64,000 nucleotides of DNA. Origin: Corallococcus macrosporus. Its GTDB lineage: Bacteria > Myxococcota > Myxococcia > Myxococcales > Myxococcaceae. Shown in pieces: positions 1-9,790 of this stretch (position 1 is its first letter; each line of letters begins with the position of its first letter). Where the stretch lies: positions 1 through 64,000 of the forward strand of contig NZ_JAFIMU010000009.1 in the NCBI RefSeq assembly GCF_017302985.1. Reading direction: 5' to 3'. The position numbers were made by a program, and so were the translations under genes. The notes beneath the pieces are model-generated. The model saw only the letters and a list, made by a program, of their open reading frames with translations, ran no database searches and was not told where the DNA came from.

Positions 1-2352
1 GTGCGTCTCAACGGAAGGAAGTGGGTGGGGGTGGCGCTGGCGGGGCTCGTGCTGTTGGGCACGGGCCTGCTGGCGGCCTGGTGGGTGCCGCTGCCGGAGC
101 GGTTGGCGGCGCCCCCCTCGGTGGTGATGGCGTACCGGGACGGGGCGCCCGCGTACGTCTTCCTCGCCCCGGACGAGCGGTGGCGCATCCCCGCGCCGAA
201 GGACCGCATCGACCGGGCCTACGTCCGCGCCCTCCTGGCGCTGGAGGACAAGCGGTTCTTCCAGCACCCGGGCGTGGATCCGCTCGCGGCCCTGCGCGCC
301 GTGGGGCTCAACCTGAGCCGGGGGCGGCGGGTGTCGGGGGCGTCCACGCTGACGATGCAGTTGGTGCGCGTGCTGGAGCCCCGTCCGCGCACGTTCACCT
401 CGAAGGTGATTGAGTCCTTCCGCGCCGCCCAGTTGGAGGCGCGGTTGTCCAAGCAGGAGGTGCTGGAGGCGTATCTCCAGTTCGTGCCCTACGGGCGCAA
501 TGTGGAAGGCGTGGAGGCGGCGGCGCTCGCGTACTTCGGGCATACGGCCCAGCACCTGAGCCCGGCGGAGATCGCCACGCTGCTGGCGGTGCCTCAGAAC
601 CCGAACCGGCGCTTCCCGTCGCCGGAGAACCGGGACCGGCTGCTCTCGGCGCGGGATGACATTGCCCGGCGGCTCCTGGACTCCGGAGGGCTGGTGGTGG
701 ACGGCGTCGCGGCCGACACGGTGCTGGCGGAGGTGCGGGCGACGCGGGTGCCGGACCTGCTCACTCCGTTCCCCAGGGAGGCGCCGCACGCGGCGGCGTG
801 GCTCAAGGCGCAGCGGCCGGGGGTGACGTGGCTGGCGACGACGCTGGACGCGGGCACGCAGCGGTTCGTGGAGCGCACGCTGGGCGAGGCGGCGCGGCGG
901 CTGGAGCGGCAGGGCATCCACAACGGCGCGGTGGTGGTGGCGGACCGGGACACCGGCGAGCTTCGCGCGCTGGTGGGCAACTTCGACTTCTTCGATGAGA
1001 AGCACGGCGGGCAGATCATCGGCTTCGCCACGCCGCGCTCACCGGGCTCGGCGCTCAAGCCGCTGCTGTACGCGCTGGGGATCGATCAGGGGCTGGTGGG
1101 TCCGGAGACGCTCGTGCCGGACATCCCGGTGGCGTACGGCGGCTATCAGCCGCGCAACTTCGACGGGCGGTTCCTGGGGCTGGTGCGGATGGAGACCGCG
1201 CTGTCGCAGTCGCTCAACCTGCCGTTCGTGCGGCTTTTGGAGCGGGTGGGCGTGGAGGGCTTCCTCGGTTCACTGCGGCAGGCGGAGGTCACCAGCCTGG
1301 ATCCGCGGCCAGGGCACTACGGCCTGTCCGCGGCGGTGGGCGGGCTGGAGCTGACGCCGCTGGAGTTGACGGGCGTGTACCTGGCGCTGGCGGGGGATGG
1401 GCAGGTGAAGCCGCTGCGGGTGCTGGAGGAGGACTCGGCGCCGAAGCAGGCCCAGACGCTGGTGTCGCCGGGAGCGGCGTGGCTGACGCGGCAGGCGTTG
1501 GCGTTGAGGGACCGGCCGGACTTCCCGGAGCGGCGGCGGCTCACGGGGCTGCCCGCGCGGGTGCACTGGAAGACGGGGACGAGCTTCGGCAACCGGGACG
1601 CCTGGGCGGCGGGCTCCGGGCCGAAGCACACGGCGGTGGTGTGGCTGGGCAACTTCGACCACGCGTCGAGCGTGCACCTGGTGGGCGCGGAGAACGCGGC
1701 CCCGTTGCTGTTCGACATCCTGGAGGGCGTGGGGCCACGAGGCACGGCGCTGCAGGAGGAGGACGCCGCGCCGCCCAAGGACCTGGTGGGCGTGGAGGTG
1801 TGCTCATACTCGGGGCACCTGCCCACGGAGGCGTGCACGCAGCGCAAGCGCGTGGACGCGGTGCGCACGGCGGTACCGACGGCGCCGTGTCCGTACCACC
1901 ACCGGGTGGAGGTGGACGTGGCGTCGGGCCTGGCGGTGGGGCCGGGCTGCCGGGACGGGCGCAAGACGGAGTGGCGCGTGTACCTCACCTGGCCGTCCAG
2001 CCTGCGCCGCTGGCTCGCGGAGCAGCAGCGTCAGTTGCCCGAACCGCCGCCCCTGGCGCCCGGTTGCGTCGCGGGAGGGGAGCGGGACACGCCGAGCATC
2101 CTCTCGCCGCCGGAAGGGCAGGTGGCGCTGCTCATCCCGGGCATGAACACGGAGGAGCAGAAGATCCCGCTGGAAGCGGAGGCCGCGCACGACCGCGAGC
2201 TGACCTGGTTCGTGAACGGAGCCGTCCTGGGAACCGCGAGGGCCGCCGAGCGCCTGTGGTGGAAGCCCAGCGTGGGCACGCACGACATCCTCGTCACCGA
2301 CGACCACGGCCTCACCGCGCGCCGGACACTGGTGGTCCGCGAGCGGCAGTAG
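1..2352 (+). CDS. pbpC: Penicillin-binding protein 1C, bifunctional peptidoglycan synthase
   Basis: Inner-membrane enzyme that polymerises and cross-links periplasmic glycan strands. One membrane anchor (about residues 8-28) is followed by a GT51 transglycosylase domain with the E82-D83-K84 signature and the conserved G-A-S-T-L-T-M-Q-L segment. The transpeptidase domain has S350-x-x-K353 and K524-T-G-T. The C-terminus (about 690-780) matches the BiPBP_C domain that marks PBP1C. Its 783 residues are normal for the family. The GTG at base 1 gives a sensible short cytoplasmic tail before the anchor, so the gene is probably complete, although nothing upstream is visible to exclude an earlier start. 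It ends three bases before the convergent oxidoreductase gene. Confidence 0.93.
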   Translation: MRLNGRKWVGVALAGLVLLGTGLLAAWWVPLPERLAAPPSVVMAYRDGAPAYVFLAPDERWRIPAPKDRIDRAYVRALLALEDKRFFQHPGVDPLAALRAVGLNLSRGRRVSGASTLTMQLVRVLEPRPRTFTSKVIESFRAAQLEARLSKQEVLEAYLQFVPYGRNVEGVEAAALAYFGHTAQHLSPAEIATLLAVPQNPNRRFPSPENRDRLLSARDDIARRLLDSGGLVVDGVAADTVLAEVRATRVPDLLTPFPREAPHAAAWLKAQRPGVTWLATTLDAGTQRFVERTLGEAARRLERQGIHNGAVVVADRDTGELRALVGNFDFFDEKHGGQIIGFATPRSPGSALKPLLYALGIDQGLVGPETLVPDIPVAYGGYQPRNFDGRFLGLVRMETALSQSLNLPFVRLLERVGVEGFLGSLRQAEVTSLDPRPGHYGLSAAVGGLELTPLELTGVYLALAGDGQVKPLRVLEEDSAPKQAQTLVSPGAAWLTRQALALRDRPDFPERRRLTGLPARVHWKTGTSFGNRDAWAAGSGPKHTAVVWLGNFDHASSVHLVGAENAAPLLFDILEGVGPRGTALQEEDAAPPKDLVGVEVCSYSGHLPTEACTQRKRVDAVRTAVPTAPCPYHHRVEVDVASGLAVGPGCRDGRKTEWRVYLTWPSSLRRWLAEQQRQLPEPPPLAPGCVAGGERDTPSILSPPEGQVALLIPGMNTEEQKIPLEAEAAHDRELTWFVNGAVLGTARAAERLWWKPSVGTHDILVTDDHGLTARRTLVVRERQ

Positions 2353-2355
2353 GGC

Positions 2356-3378
2356 TCAGCGTTCGGCGATTCTCCGAGCCAGGGCAATACCACTCAGGAA
2401 CGCGCCCTCCACGCGAGGCCCCGCGCACCAGTCGCCACAGGCGCCCAGTCCAAATGCTGGGTCGAACAACGAGGACGTCTCCAGCGGCGGTGAAGGCATC
2501 GCGAAGCGCCACCGGTGCGCGACAGCCTCCACCGCGCGCACCTCCCGGCCCAGCGCCTTCCCGAACGCCTCCACGAGCTTCGGCGCCATCTCCTCCGCCG
2601 TCTCCTCCAGGTGCGACGCGCTGTACTCCGGCGACCCGTGAAGCACCCAGCGCTCACCCGGAGCCCGTCCCAGCTTGCTCGTGTCGCGCGCCACCCACGA
2701 CAGCGGCGAGTCCTCCACGAACGCGCCGTCCAGCTCCACCGCCACCGGCTCCTCGAACCGGGCCATGACGGCCCAGCACGGCGACAGCCGAGCGGTCTCC
2801 GCCTGTGCCGCCAGCGCGGGCGCACCCGCCAGCAACGGCACCGCCTGCGGCGCGGGCACGGCGGCCACCACCACCTCCGCCAGCCCCAGGTCCTCGCCCG
2901 TCTCCGACGTCAGGCGCCAACCCTGGCCCTCACGCGCCACCCGCGCCACCCGCACCCCGACGCGCACGTCCAACCCGTCCGCCAGTGCCTTCGCCACCGC
3001 GCTCATCCCCGGCACGCCCACGTACCGCACGGACTCCTTCGCGGGCGTCACCGTCCCACGCGTCAGCGTCCCGATGCGTCCGTGCCACTCCGCGACGACA
3101 CCCTCCGCCACCCACGCGTCCACCAGCTCCCGGAAGAGCGGATCCCTCGCCGTGAAGTACTGCGCGCCATGGTCGAAAGTGCCCCCATCCGCGCTCCTCC
3201 GCGTGGACAGCCGTCCTCCGGGCCCGCGCCCCTTGTCCAGCACGCGCACGCCGAAGCCGGCGCCCGTCAGCACCCTCGCGAGCGCCAGCCCGGACATGCC
3301 CGCGCCAATGACGACCACGCGGGGCAGGGGACCGGAGCGGCGCGGCAGCAGGTCATCCAGAACGCGAGAGGCGGGCAT
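2356..3378 (-). CDS. FAD/NAD(P)-dependent amine oxidase-like (renalase type) oxidoreductase
   Basis: A 340-residue flavoprotein. The N-terminus carries the dinucleotide-binding G-A-G-M-S-G-L motif, an acidic residue at the end of the second strand (V-L-D-K-G) and G-P-G-G-R-L-S-T-R-R, which is typical of renalase/YobN-type oxidases. The C-terminus has the second FAD contact (G-L-G-A-C-G-D-W-C) and a final helix. The internal ATG at 3378 was chosen over 3414 because the extra 12 residues lack family character. The substrate cannot be read from sequence. It is convergent with pbpC. Confidence 0.82.
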   Translation of the reverse strand: MPASRVLDDLLPRRSGPLPRVVVIGAGMSGLALARVLTGAGFGVRVLDKGRGPGGRLSTRRSADGGTFDHGAQYFTARDPLFRELVDAWVAEGVVAEWHGRIGTLTRGTVTPAKESVRYVGVPGMSAVAKALADGLDVRVGVRVARVAREGQGWRLTSETGEDLGLAEVVVAAVPAPQAVPLLAGAPALAAQAETARLSPCWAVMARFEEPVAVELDGAFVEDSPLSWVARDTSKLGRAPGERWVLHGSPEYSASHLEETAEEMAPKLVEAFGKALGREVRAVEAVAHRWRFAMPSPPLETSSLFDPAFGLGACGDWCAGPRVEGAFLSGIALARRIAER

Positions 3379-3446
3379 GGTCCAGGTGCTAACCCGTCCC
3401 AGCCCGCCCCGCACGTCTGCTCATCCCGCGGTGTCCGCGCGACGAC

Positions 3447-5279
3447 TCAGCGCACCTCCCAGCCCTCCTCGCCGCGGACGTAGGACTTGCCAGCGGGCAG
3501 CTCGCCGTAGAACAGCGCGTCCTTCACGCCCACCACCGTCTTGCCGTCGAACAGACCCACCTCGCCCTTGGCGGGGAAGGTGATGCCCAGCGAGCCGGCG
3601 GTGATGCGCACCTTCTGGCCCGGCGCCACCGTGATGTTGCCCAGCACCGCGCCCGTCGGCGCCTTCACGACGGTGGGCGCGTAGCTGCCTCCCGCCAGGC
3701 TGATCCGCAGGTTCGTGGTCAGCGTCATCCCCTGGAGCGACACCGGCTCCGAGCCGTGGTTGCCCACCTCCACCCAGCCCGCGCGAGGGTCGAACGCCTC
3801 CATCACCAGCGTGGACTGCTCTGCCTTCAGCCGCTTCACCTCTTTCATCACGAAGTCGCGGCGCACCTGCACGAAGCGCTTCATGTACGCCTTGCCCGCG
3901 GTGAACTTCGCGTAGTCCATGTACCGGTCGCCCTTCATGGACGCGTCAATCAGCGAGTGGAGCTGATCGATGTACGGGTTCATCACCTCCGGCGTGAAGA
4001 GCTCGTCCAGCGCCTTGTCCAGCCGCGCCTCCAGCCGGGCGCGCAGCACCGGGTTCATCACCACGCGCGTGCCCAGGTTGGAGAACACCGGCAGGTAGCC
4101 CGGGTAGCTGGTCTGCTCCTCCTTGCGCTGCTGGTACATCTTCTCCACCCAGCCATCCAGCAGCGTGAAGTTGAACAGCGGGTGCTTCATGTTGCTCGTG
4201 GAGGCGGACTGGTCGTCCACGCTGTTCGTGTACCACCAGCGCGCATCCACGTTGTTCAGGTCCCAGGGCACGTAGCGCCAGCGGCCGGTGATCTGGTCGT
4301 GGATGAAGTAGCTCTCCGAGTCCTCCACGAAGTTGTTGGACATCAGCGCGTCCAGCACCATGGAGCGCACGTAGGACTCGAGCTCCAGGTTCTTCTCCAG
4401 CGCGGTGACGAGCTGCGGCTCCGGCGTGTGGTTGATGACGTCCAGCACCTCCCACAGCGCGTCGTTGGGCTCCTTCTCGTTCGTCTTCTTCACCCAGTCG
4501 CCCTGGTAGGGCACCTTCCACGTCTTGAACTCCGTGTCCTTCCAGCCCGCCCGGTAGATGGACGCGTCGTCATCCGGGAACTGCTTGGCCTTGAGGAAGG
4601 CCTTGTTGACCTGCTCCACCTCCAGGAACACGCCCTCGTACTCGCCATTCACGGAGAGCCGCACGAACGTCGCCTTCGACGCGGGCACCCGCATCGCCGT
4701 CAGCAGGTCGTAGGAGATCTTCTCCGCGATCATCGTCGCGTCGGCGTACTCGGCGATGAGGTTGAGCGACGTGCGGCCCTCGAACTTGACCCCGTCCGGG
4801 AAGCTGACGTTCCAGCTCTTCTTGTCGAAGTAGCGCGCCGAGGCCCCGCGCAGCCGCACCTTCACCGGGAAGCTCTTGCCGTTCGCCACGAACGTCGCGT
4901 CCTGCTCCTCCGTCAGGGGCTTCGCCTTGAACAGCTCCAGCACCTCCGGGGGCATGACCAGCGCGTACTCCGGCAGCGTCGTCTGGACCTTCGGCAGCGT
5001 GAAGGGCCGCTGAACCTCCGGCACCGGCTGCGGATCCGTCCCGGCATCCGTGCTCCCTCCGTCCCCGGGGCCCGCGTCCCCGGAGCCGGCGTCGGCCACC
5101 CCCGAGTCCGGCGTGCCGGCGTCCGAGGAGCCCGCGTCGGGAACACCGGAGTCGGTCGTGCCTGGATCCGTGATGCCGGGATCCGTGATGCCGGGGTTGG
5201 AGTCATCGGGATTCGATGCACCACCGCCACATGCGGCCAGCAGCATCGAGAGGCTGATCAGCAGTCGTAGACGCATCAT
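3447..5279 (-). CDS. CotH-kinase domain lipoprotein with lamin-tail-like C-terminus
   Basis: Predicted secreted lipoprotein of about 610 residues. The signal peptide ends in the lipobox L-A-A-C. A long D/G/S/T/P-rich linker of near-repeats (about residues 25-85) leads into a CotH-type atypical protein-kinase-like domain, with fold-typical pieces such as the W-R-Y-V-P-W-D-L-N-N segment. The last ~110 residues look like a lamin-tail immunoglobulin-like domain. The start is one of two adjacent ATGs (5279 or 5276); upstream codons would spoil the signal peptide. CotH proteins phosphorylate spore-coat proteins in Bacillus; the target here is unknown. Confidence 0.8.
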   Translation of the reverse strand: MMRLRLLISLSMLLAACGGGASNPDDSNPGITDPGITDPGTTDSGVPDAGSSDAGTPDSGVADAGSGDAGPGDGGSTDAGTDPQPVPEVQRPFTLPKVQTTLPEYALVMPPEVLELFKAKPLTEEQDATFVANGKSFPVKVRLRGASARYFDKKSWNVSFPDGVKFEGRTSLNLIAEYADATMIAEKISYDLLTAMRVPASKATFVRLSVNGEYEGVFLEVEQVNKAFLKAKQFPDDDASIYRAGWKDTEFKTWKVPYQGDWVKKTNEKEPNDALWEVLDVINHTPEPQLVTALEKNLELESYVRSMVLDALMSNNFVEDSESYFIHDQITGRWRYVPWDLNNVDARWWYTNSVDDQSASTSNMKHPLFNFTLLDGWVEKMYQQRKEEQTSYPGYLPVFSNLGTRVVMNPVLRARLEARLDKALDELFTPEVMNPYIDQLHSLIDASMKGDRYMDYAKFTAGKAYMKRFVQVRRDFVMKEVKRLKAEQSTLVMEAFDPRAGWVEVGNHGSEPVSLQGMTLTTNLRISLAGGSYAPTVVKAPTGAVLGNITVAPGQKVRITAGSLGITFPAKGEVGLFDGKTVVGVKDALFYGELPAGKSYVRGEEGWEVR

Positions 5280-5551
5280 CGACCGGGGCCTGAGCAAGCC
5301 GCATGCCTCCCTGCCACGGCACCGGAAGCCACCCTCCCCGGCAGGGAAGGACGGCCGGAGGGGTGTCACGTGGGTGTGCGGACTCCCAGTGGGAGGAAAA
5401 CTCTTTCCCTCCCTGGAATGCTCGCCTGCCCTCATGCCTGTCCGCCTGCCCTCCTGGGAGGAGAGGCCGTCCTGTGCACGGACGCGACCGGCGGCCCTAG
5501 CTTCCTTAAGAGCAGGCTGGAGGACGGCCCGAGTCCGTCAAGGGAGTGATG

Positions 5552-6022
5552 ATGGAGTCCTGGAACCAGACCTCGACCGATGCCGTGCGCACCCACGCCC
5601 CCTCTACGGTGAACCGGCGCATCGACGCCCACGTGGAGTCGTGTGTCCGCTACATGGCGGAGCAGGGGGACCGCTCGGAGATGAGCCGGTACCTCGACAA
5701 GCTGGAGCACGAGTGGGACGTGCACCGGACCCTGGTCGTGAGCGTCTCCGCGGTCGCGCTGGGCGGCCTGCTGCTGGGCCGCAGGTCGGGCGGGGGCTTC
5801 CGGCTGCTCGGCGGCGTCACCATCGGCTTGCTCCTCCAGCACGGCCTCACCGGCTTCGGGCCGCTGTCGGCGCTGGTGCGCGCGCTGGGCGTGCGCAGCC
5901 GCCGGGAGATCGACCTGGAGAAGTTCGCCATCAAGGCCCTGCGCGGGGACTTCGAACGCATCCCCAACGACGGGGGGCCGCTGGCTCGCGCCAACGCCGC
6001 CCTCGTCGCCGCGCAGTCCTGA
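5552..6022 (+). CDS. Small two-helix membrane protein, function unknown
   Basis: A 156-residue protein. A soluble N-terminal part of about 60 residues precedes two predicted membrane helices (about residues 60-77 and 81-98, the second rich in Gly and Leu) and a short basic tail. The first helix ends in G-R-R-S-G-G-G, resembling the YgaP/DUF2892 membrane hairpin, but this is weak. A ribosome-binding site AGGGAG at 5541-5546 favours the ATG at 5552; ATG 5549 and GTG 5546 are in frame. A single gene between two - strand genes; role unknown. Confidence 0.7.
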   Translation: MESWNQTSTDAVRTHAPSTVNRRIDAHVESCVRYMAEQGDRSEMSRYLDKLEHEWDVHRTLVVSVSAVALGGLLLGRRSGGGFRLLGGVTIGLLLQHGLTGFGPLSALVRALGVRSRREIDLEKFAIKALRGDFERIPNDGGPLARANAALVAAQS

Positions 6023-6025
6023 CCC

Positions 6026-9000
6026 TCAGTGCAGGGGCGTCGTGTAGCCGCCGCCCAGCGCGGGCATCAGCGCCGGGCCCGGCGGGTTGGCCCCTGGCCT
6101 GCGGTCACCCTTGGTGTCGAAGAAGCCGTTGAGGCCGGCGACGCCAATGGAGAAGTTCGTCACCCAGCCTTCGTCGGGCTTGCCCTCGGCGGCCTTGATG
6201 TCGAACGGCCGCGCGAAGTGCAGGCGCAGCAGCAGGGGCCCCAGTGACAGGTTGAAGCCGATGACGGCGTTGAGCACGCGGTGGTCCCAGAGGTCCCTCG
6301 TGCCGTCGCCCACGCCGCCCGCGTCCACCGCGGCGATGGCCTCCAGGTCGCTGAGGAAGGCCACCCGGATGATGTCGTTGAGGGGCAGCTGCGCCTCCAG
6401 CGTGGAGTAGACGAAGTGCTGGCCCAGGAGCCACCGCTCGTCGCCAAAGTTCACGCCGCGCAGGGTGTCGAAGCTGGACAGGTAGTAGGAGCGCGCGTAG
6501 CGGCCGCCCACCGTGGTGCCCGCGCCCACGCGCGCGAAGAAGTTGGTGCGCCCGTAGATGGGGAAGTACCGCTCCGCGTCCAGGCGCAGGTTGCCGTACG
6601 CCTGCCCGTCGAAGGGCTGCACGCCGGCCGTGGCCTCCAGCAGCACGGAGCTGCCCGCGAGCGGCCCCGTCGCGTAGTGGTACTTGATGCTGTCGTAGCC
6701 GATGCGCCCGCTGAGCTCCGTCTGGAAGCGGATGTGCTGGTTGTCCGCGCGCCACGCGGACAGCAGCTCCGCGTTCGCCTCGTTGCGCTCCGGGAACGCC
6801 AGGTAGAACTCGTTGAAGTCATCCAGGAAGTACTTCGTGCCACCGAGGCTCAGGTCGCCCTGGAGGTAGAAGAACGTGCTCAGCGGGTAGCGCACGCTGC
6901 CCAGCACGCCGAAGTAGCGCTCCGACGAGATGAAGAACGGCCGCTGGTTCGCCGGCAGGTCGTCGAACGTCTTGTCGATGCGGAAGCGCAGCGACTGGAA
7001 CAGACCGCCGCCCCACGTCGCGCGCTTCTCGTCGTTGACGTAGAGCAGCAGGCCGTCCGTCAACTCGAAGGAGCCGTACACCGCCAGCGTGAGGACCATC
7101 TGGTGGTCGCGCAGCCGGTCCGACGCGGACGCGAACACCTGGCCCACGAAGCCGCCGCCGCCCGCGCCCGCGAAGCCGAAGATGGGCCCCAGCTCGATGT
7201 TCTCCCGGGTGAAGGGCTTGTAGTCCAGGGCGTCGGTGAGCGGCCGCAGCGCGAGCGGGGAGGGTGGATCCGCCAGCGGCTCCTTCGCGCTCTCCAGCGA
7301 CAGCATGCGCGGCGGGCGCAGCAGGGACGGCTTCCGCTCACCGCTCATGTGGAAGAGCATCCACAGGCCGCCGTCGGGGCCGGGGCCCGGCTCGAAGACG
7401 CCCGTGGTCAGGTCGGTGCGCCGCACGATGCGGCCGTCCGCCAGCCGCTCGTGCAGGTCGGAGCTGCTCTTGTTGTAGGCCACGAAGAACAGGCGGCCGT
7501 CGGGCAGCGCCAGCGGATCCGCCTCGTCGCGGTCCTCGCTGGTGAGTCGCTCGGCCTGGCCCGCCGGCGCGTCCGGCTTCACGCGGAAGAGGTTGTACTT
7601 GCGGTGCGACGTCGCGTCGGACGTGTAGATGATGCCCGACGGACCCCAGGTGACCTGGCGCTCGGCGAACACGTCGTCGGTGAGCTTGCGGATCTTCGCG
7701 TCCTCGCCCTGCGTCAGGTCCACCAGGTACACGTCGCGCAGGCCCGCGTCGTTGATGCCGATGAACGCGATGTAGCGGCCGTCCGGGGAGAAGGCCGGAG
7801 AGTAGATGGCCAGCACGCCCTGCTTGTCGACGCGGTAGCTGCGCCGGTCGCCCGTCTCCAGCTTCACGTTGAGGCCCACCTCCGTGCCGATGCCGGTGCG
7901 GACGGCCGAGCGCCTCACCAGCACGTCCGTGGCGCGCTTCTCGGAGATGTGCACATAGTCCTGCACGTACAGCACGTCGCGCCCGGTGCGCTCCGCCACG
8001 AACGCGAGCTTGTCCTTGGTCAGCGCGAAGTTGCGGCCGGACACCGGGTGCAGGGACTCCACGCCCGGCACGCCGTCGCCCGCCACCTTCACCGTCTTGC
8101 CCGGCGTGCGCGGATCCGTCAGGTACAGCCGGCTCTCACCGGTCTCCGGCACGATGGTGCGCAGGGCCAGCACGTTGCCGTCCGGTCCGCTGGCCATCGC
8201 GGTGACGATTCCCGGCGTCTCGCCCAGCGAGTCCAGCGCGGGCGCCGTCTGCGTGGACTCCAGGTACGTCTTGAACGACCGGCGCTTGAGCCAGTTCTCG
8301 AACCGCGCGGAGATGCGCTTCGGGTCATCCCCCGTCAGCCGCTCCAGCAGCTCCTCGAACTTGAGCGACGGCGAGTCGCGCGAGCCGCCCACCAGCCGGG
8401 GCGCCTCCTCCAGGAGCCGCTGCGTGATGCCCGCTCCGTACTCCTCCTCCAGGAACGCCACGCGCGCCTGGCCGACCTTGTAGATCCACAGGTAGCCGTA
8501 AGGCCCGGGGGAGAAGAAGTCGAGGAACGCGTAGCCCTTCATCAGGTCCGGGTTCACCAGCAGGTCCCGCACCATCATCTCCGCCTCGGGATCCAGCCCG
8601 CGCTTGGCGTAGAACTCCGCCAGGCCTTCGATGAACCACAGCGGATAGCCGCCCAGCGGATCCCCGAAGGTCTTCGCCTGCTCGGCCACGGTGCGCACCT
8701 TCTGGATGGTGAACTGGTGCGCCAGCTCGTGCGTGCTGACCTCCTCGAAGAGGTGGTGGTCACCCAGGTACGGCAGGGACAGCTTCAGGTCCTCCGTGGA
8801 GGTGACGCCCAGCGTGCCCTCGGAGACCGCGAACACGTTCGTCTGGAGGAACTCCGCGTAGCTGCTGTAGAGGATGTACGGGAACGTCTCCGTGGGGACG
8901 TACTTGAACTGATCCACCAGGTACCGGTACGCCTCCTCGATGATGGGGGCGGCCCGCTCGGCCACCTCGCGCTCGCGCTCGTAGAAGTAGAAGCGCACGC

Positions 9001-9607
9001 CGCCCGTCTTCGCGCCCAGGTCCTTCGCGTAGGTGTAGTTGAAGCCGCCGTCCGTTCCGCCCAGCAGCAGCGGCGCGCCGGAGAACACCGTGCCGCCGTC
9101 CCCGCGGGTCGCGCCCGCGAGCGTGCCCGCGTCGCCCGCCGTGCCGCCGTCCACCAGCGCCACGACGCCCGGGGGCGGGATGCCGCCGTCGGGCAGGCCC
9201 AGCGCCGTCGGAGGGCTGCCCGCGTCCGACGCGCCCGTGTCCAGCGCGATGCCGCCCGCCGCGGGCATCTGATCCCTCGGCGGCCCCGCCGGCACGTTGC
9301 CCGAAGGGGTGACCTCCGGACCGCCCGGCGGGGACTGTTTGTCACCCGTCTGCGGAGACGTGGTGGGCGCGCTCGGATTGGCGCCGCCCTGCGTGCCGGG
9401 CGGCTGATCATGCGCGGTGTGCTCGGTGGGCTTCGCGACGCCGGTCGCGGCGGGGCCCACGAGGATGTCGACGTGACGCCACTCGAATTCGTAGCTGTTC
9501 ACGGGCGTCTTCCCCGCGCGGCGGGGAACGACGAAGACCTGGGCCAGCGCGAGCTCCGGCAGGAGCAGGGCCAGCAGCACGGCGATGACGTGCGGACGGG
9601 GGTTCAA
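6026..9607 (-). CDS. Secreted peptidase-MA / TolB-like propeller / C-terminal barrel protein
   Basis: A large (about 1193-residue) exported protein. The TTG at 9607 is preferred: it directly precedes a good signal peptide ending A-L-A and has an AGG-rich site just upstream, whereas the ATG at 9682 would bury the signal. A G/P/D-rich linker (about 60-200) leads to a zincin-like domain with H293-E-L-A-H297 (peptidase MA family). WD40/TolB-type propeller repeats with S-P-D-G-R-Y-I-A-type motifs follow. The last ~350 residues have alternating strands and aromatic girdles like an outer-membrane barrel. It probably acts at the outer membrane; the substrate is unknown. Confidence 0.72.
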   Translation of the reverse strand: MNPRPHVIAVLLALLLPELALAQVFVVPRRAGKTPVNSYEFEWRHVDILVGPAATGVAKPTEHTAHDQPPGTQGGANPSAPTTSPQTGDKQSPPGGPEVTPSGNVPAGPPRDQMPAAGGIALDTGASDAGSPPTALGLPDGGIPPPGVVALVDGGTAGDAGTLAGATRGDGGTVFSGAPLLLGGTDGGFNYTYAKDLGAKTGGVRFYFYEREREVAERAAPIIEEAYRYLVDQFKYVPTETFPYILYSSYAEFLQTNVFAVSEGTLGVTSTEDLKLSLPYLGDHHLFEEVSTHELAHQFTIQKVRTVAEQAKTFGDPLGGYPLWFIEGLAEFYAKRGLDPEAEMMVRDLLVNPDLMKGYAFLDFFSPGPYGYLWIYKVGQARVAFLEEEYGAGITQRLLEEAPRLVGGSRDSPSLKFEELLERLTGDDPKRISARFENWLKRRSFKTYLESTQTAPALDSLGETPGIVTAMASGPDGNVLALRTIVPETGESRLYLTDPRTPGKTVKVAGDGVPGVESLHPVSGRNFALTKDKLAFVAERTGRDVLYVQDYVHISEKRATDVLVRRSAVRTGIGTEVGLNVKLETGDRRSYRVDKQGVLAIYSPAFSPDGRYIAFIGINDAGLRDVYLVDLTQGEDAKIRKLTDDVFAERQVTWGPSGIIYTSDATSHRKYNLFRVKPDAPAGQAERLTSEDRDEADPLALPDGRLFFVAYNKSSSDLHERLADGRIVRRTDLTTGVFEPGPGPDGGLWMLFHMSGERKPSLLRPPRMLSLESAKEPLADPPSPLALRPLTDALDYKPFTRENIELGPIFGFAGAGGGGFVGQVFASASDRLRDHQMVLTLAVYGSFELTDGLLLYVNDEKRATWGGGLFQSLRFRIDKTFDDLPANQRPFFISSERYFGVLGSVRYPLSTFFYLQGDLSLGGTKYFLDDFNEFYLAFPERNEANAELLSAWRADNQHIRFQTELSGRIGYDSIKYHYATGPLAGSSVLLEATAGVQPFDGQAYGNLRLDAERYFPIYGRTNFFARVGAGTTVGGRYARSYYLSSFDTLRGVNFGDERWLLGQHFVYSTLEAQLPLNDIIRVAFLSDLEAIAAVDAGGVGDGTRDLWDHRVLNAVIGFNLSLGPLLLRLHFARPFDIKAAEGKPDEGWVTNFSIGVAGLNGFFDTKGDRRPGANPPGPALMPALGGGYTTPLH

Positions 9608-9790
9608 AAAGCACCTCGGTACGGCGAGGAGACAGGCAATCAGGGGCCCGGCGGAAGGCTCCCTCTCCCACCGGAAACGCACAAGCGGTCGTTTTGTTTC
9701 TTTGCGTTGCGGTGGACGTCCCGGGTCATCCCCCTCTGCGCACGCCTGGGGACTTGGCGTCGGTCGGGATGGCCCGGTATGGAGGAGGGA

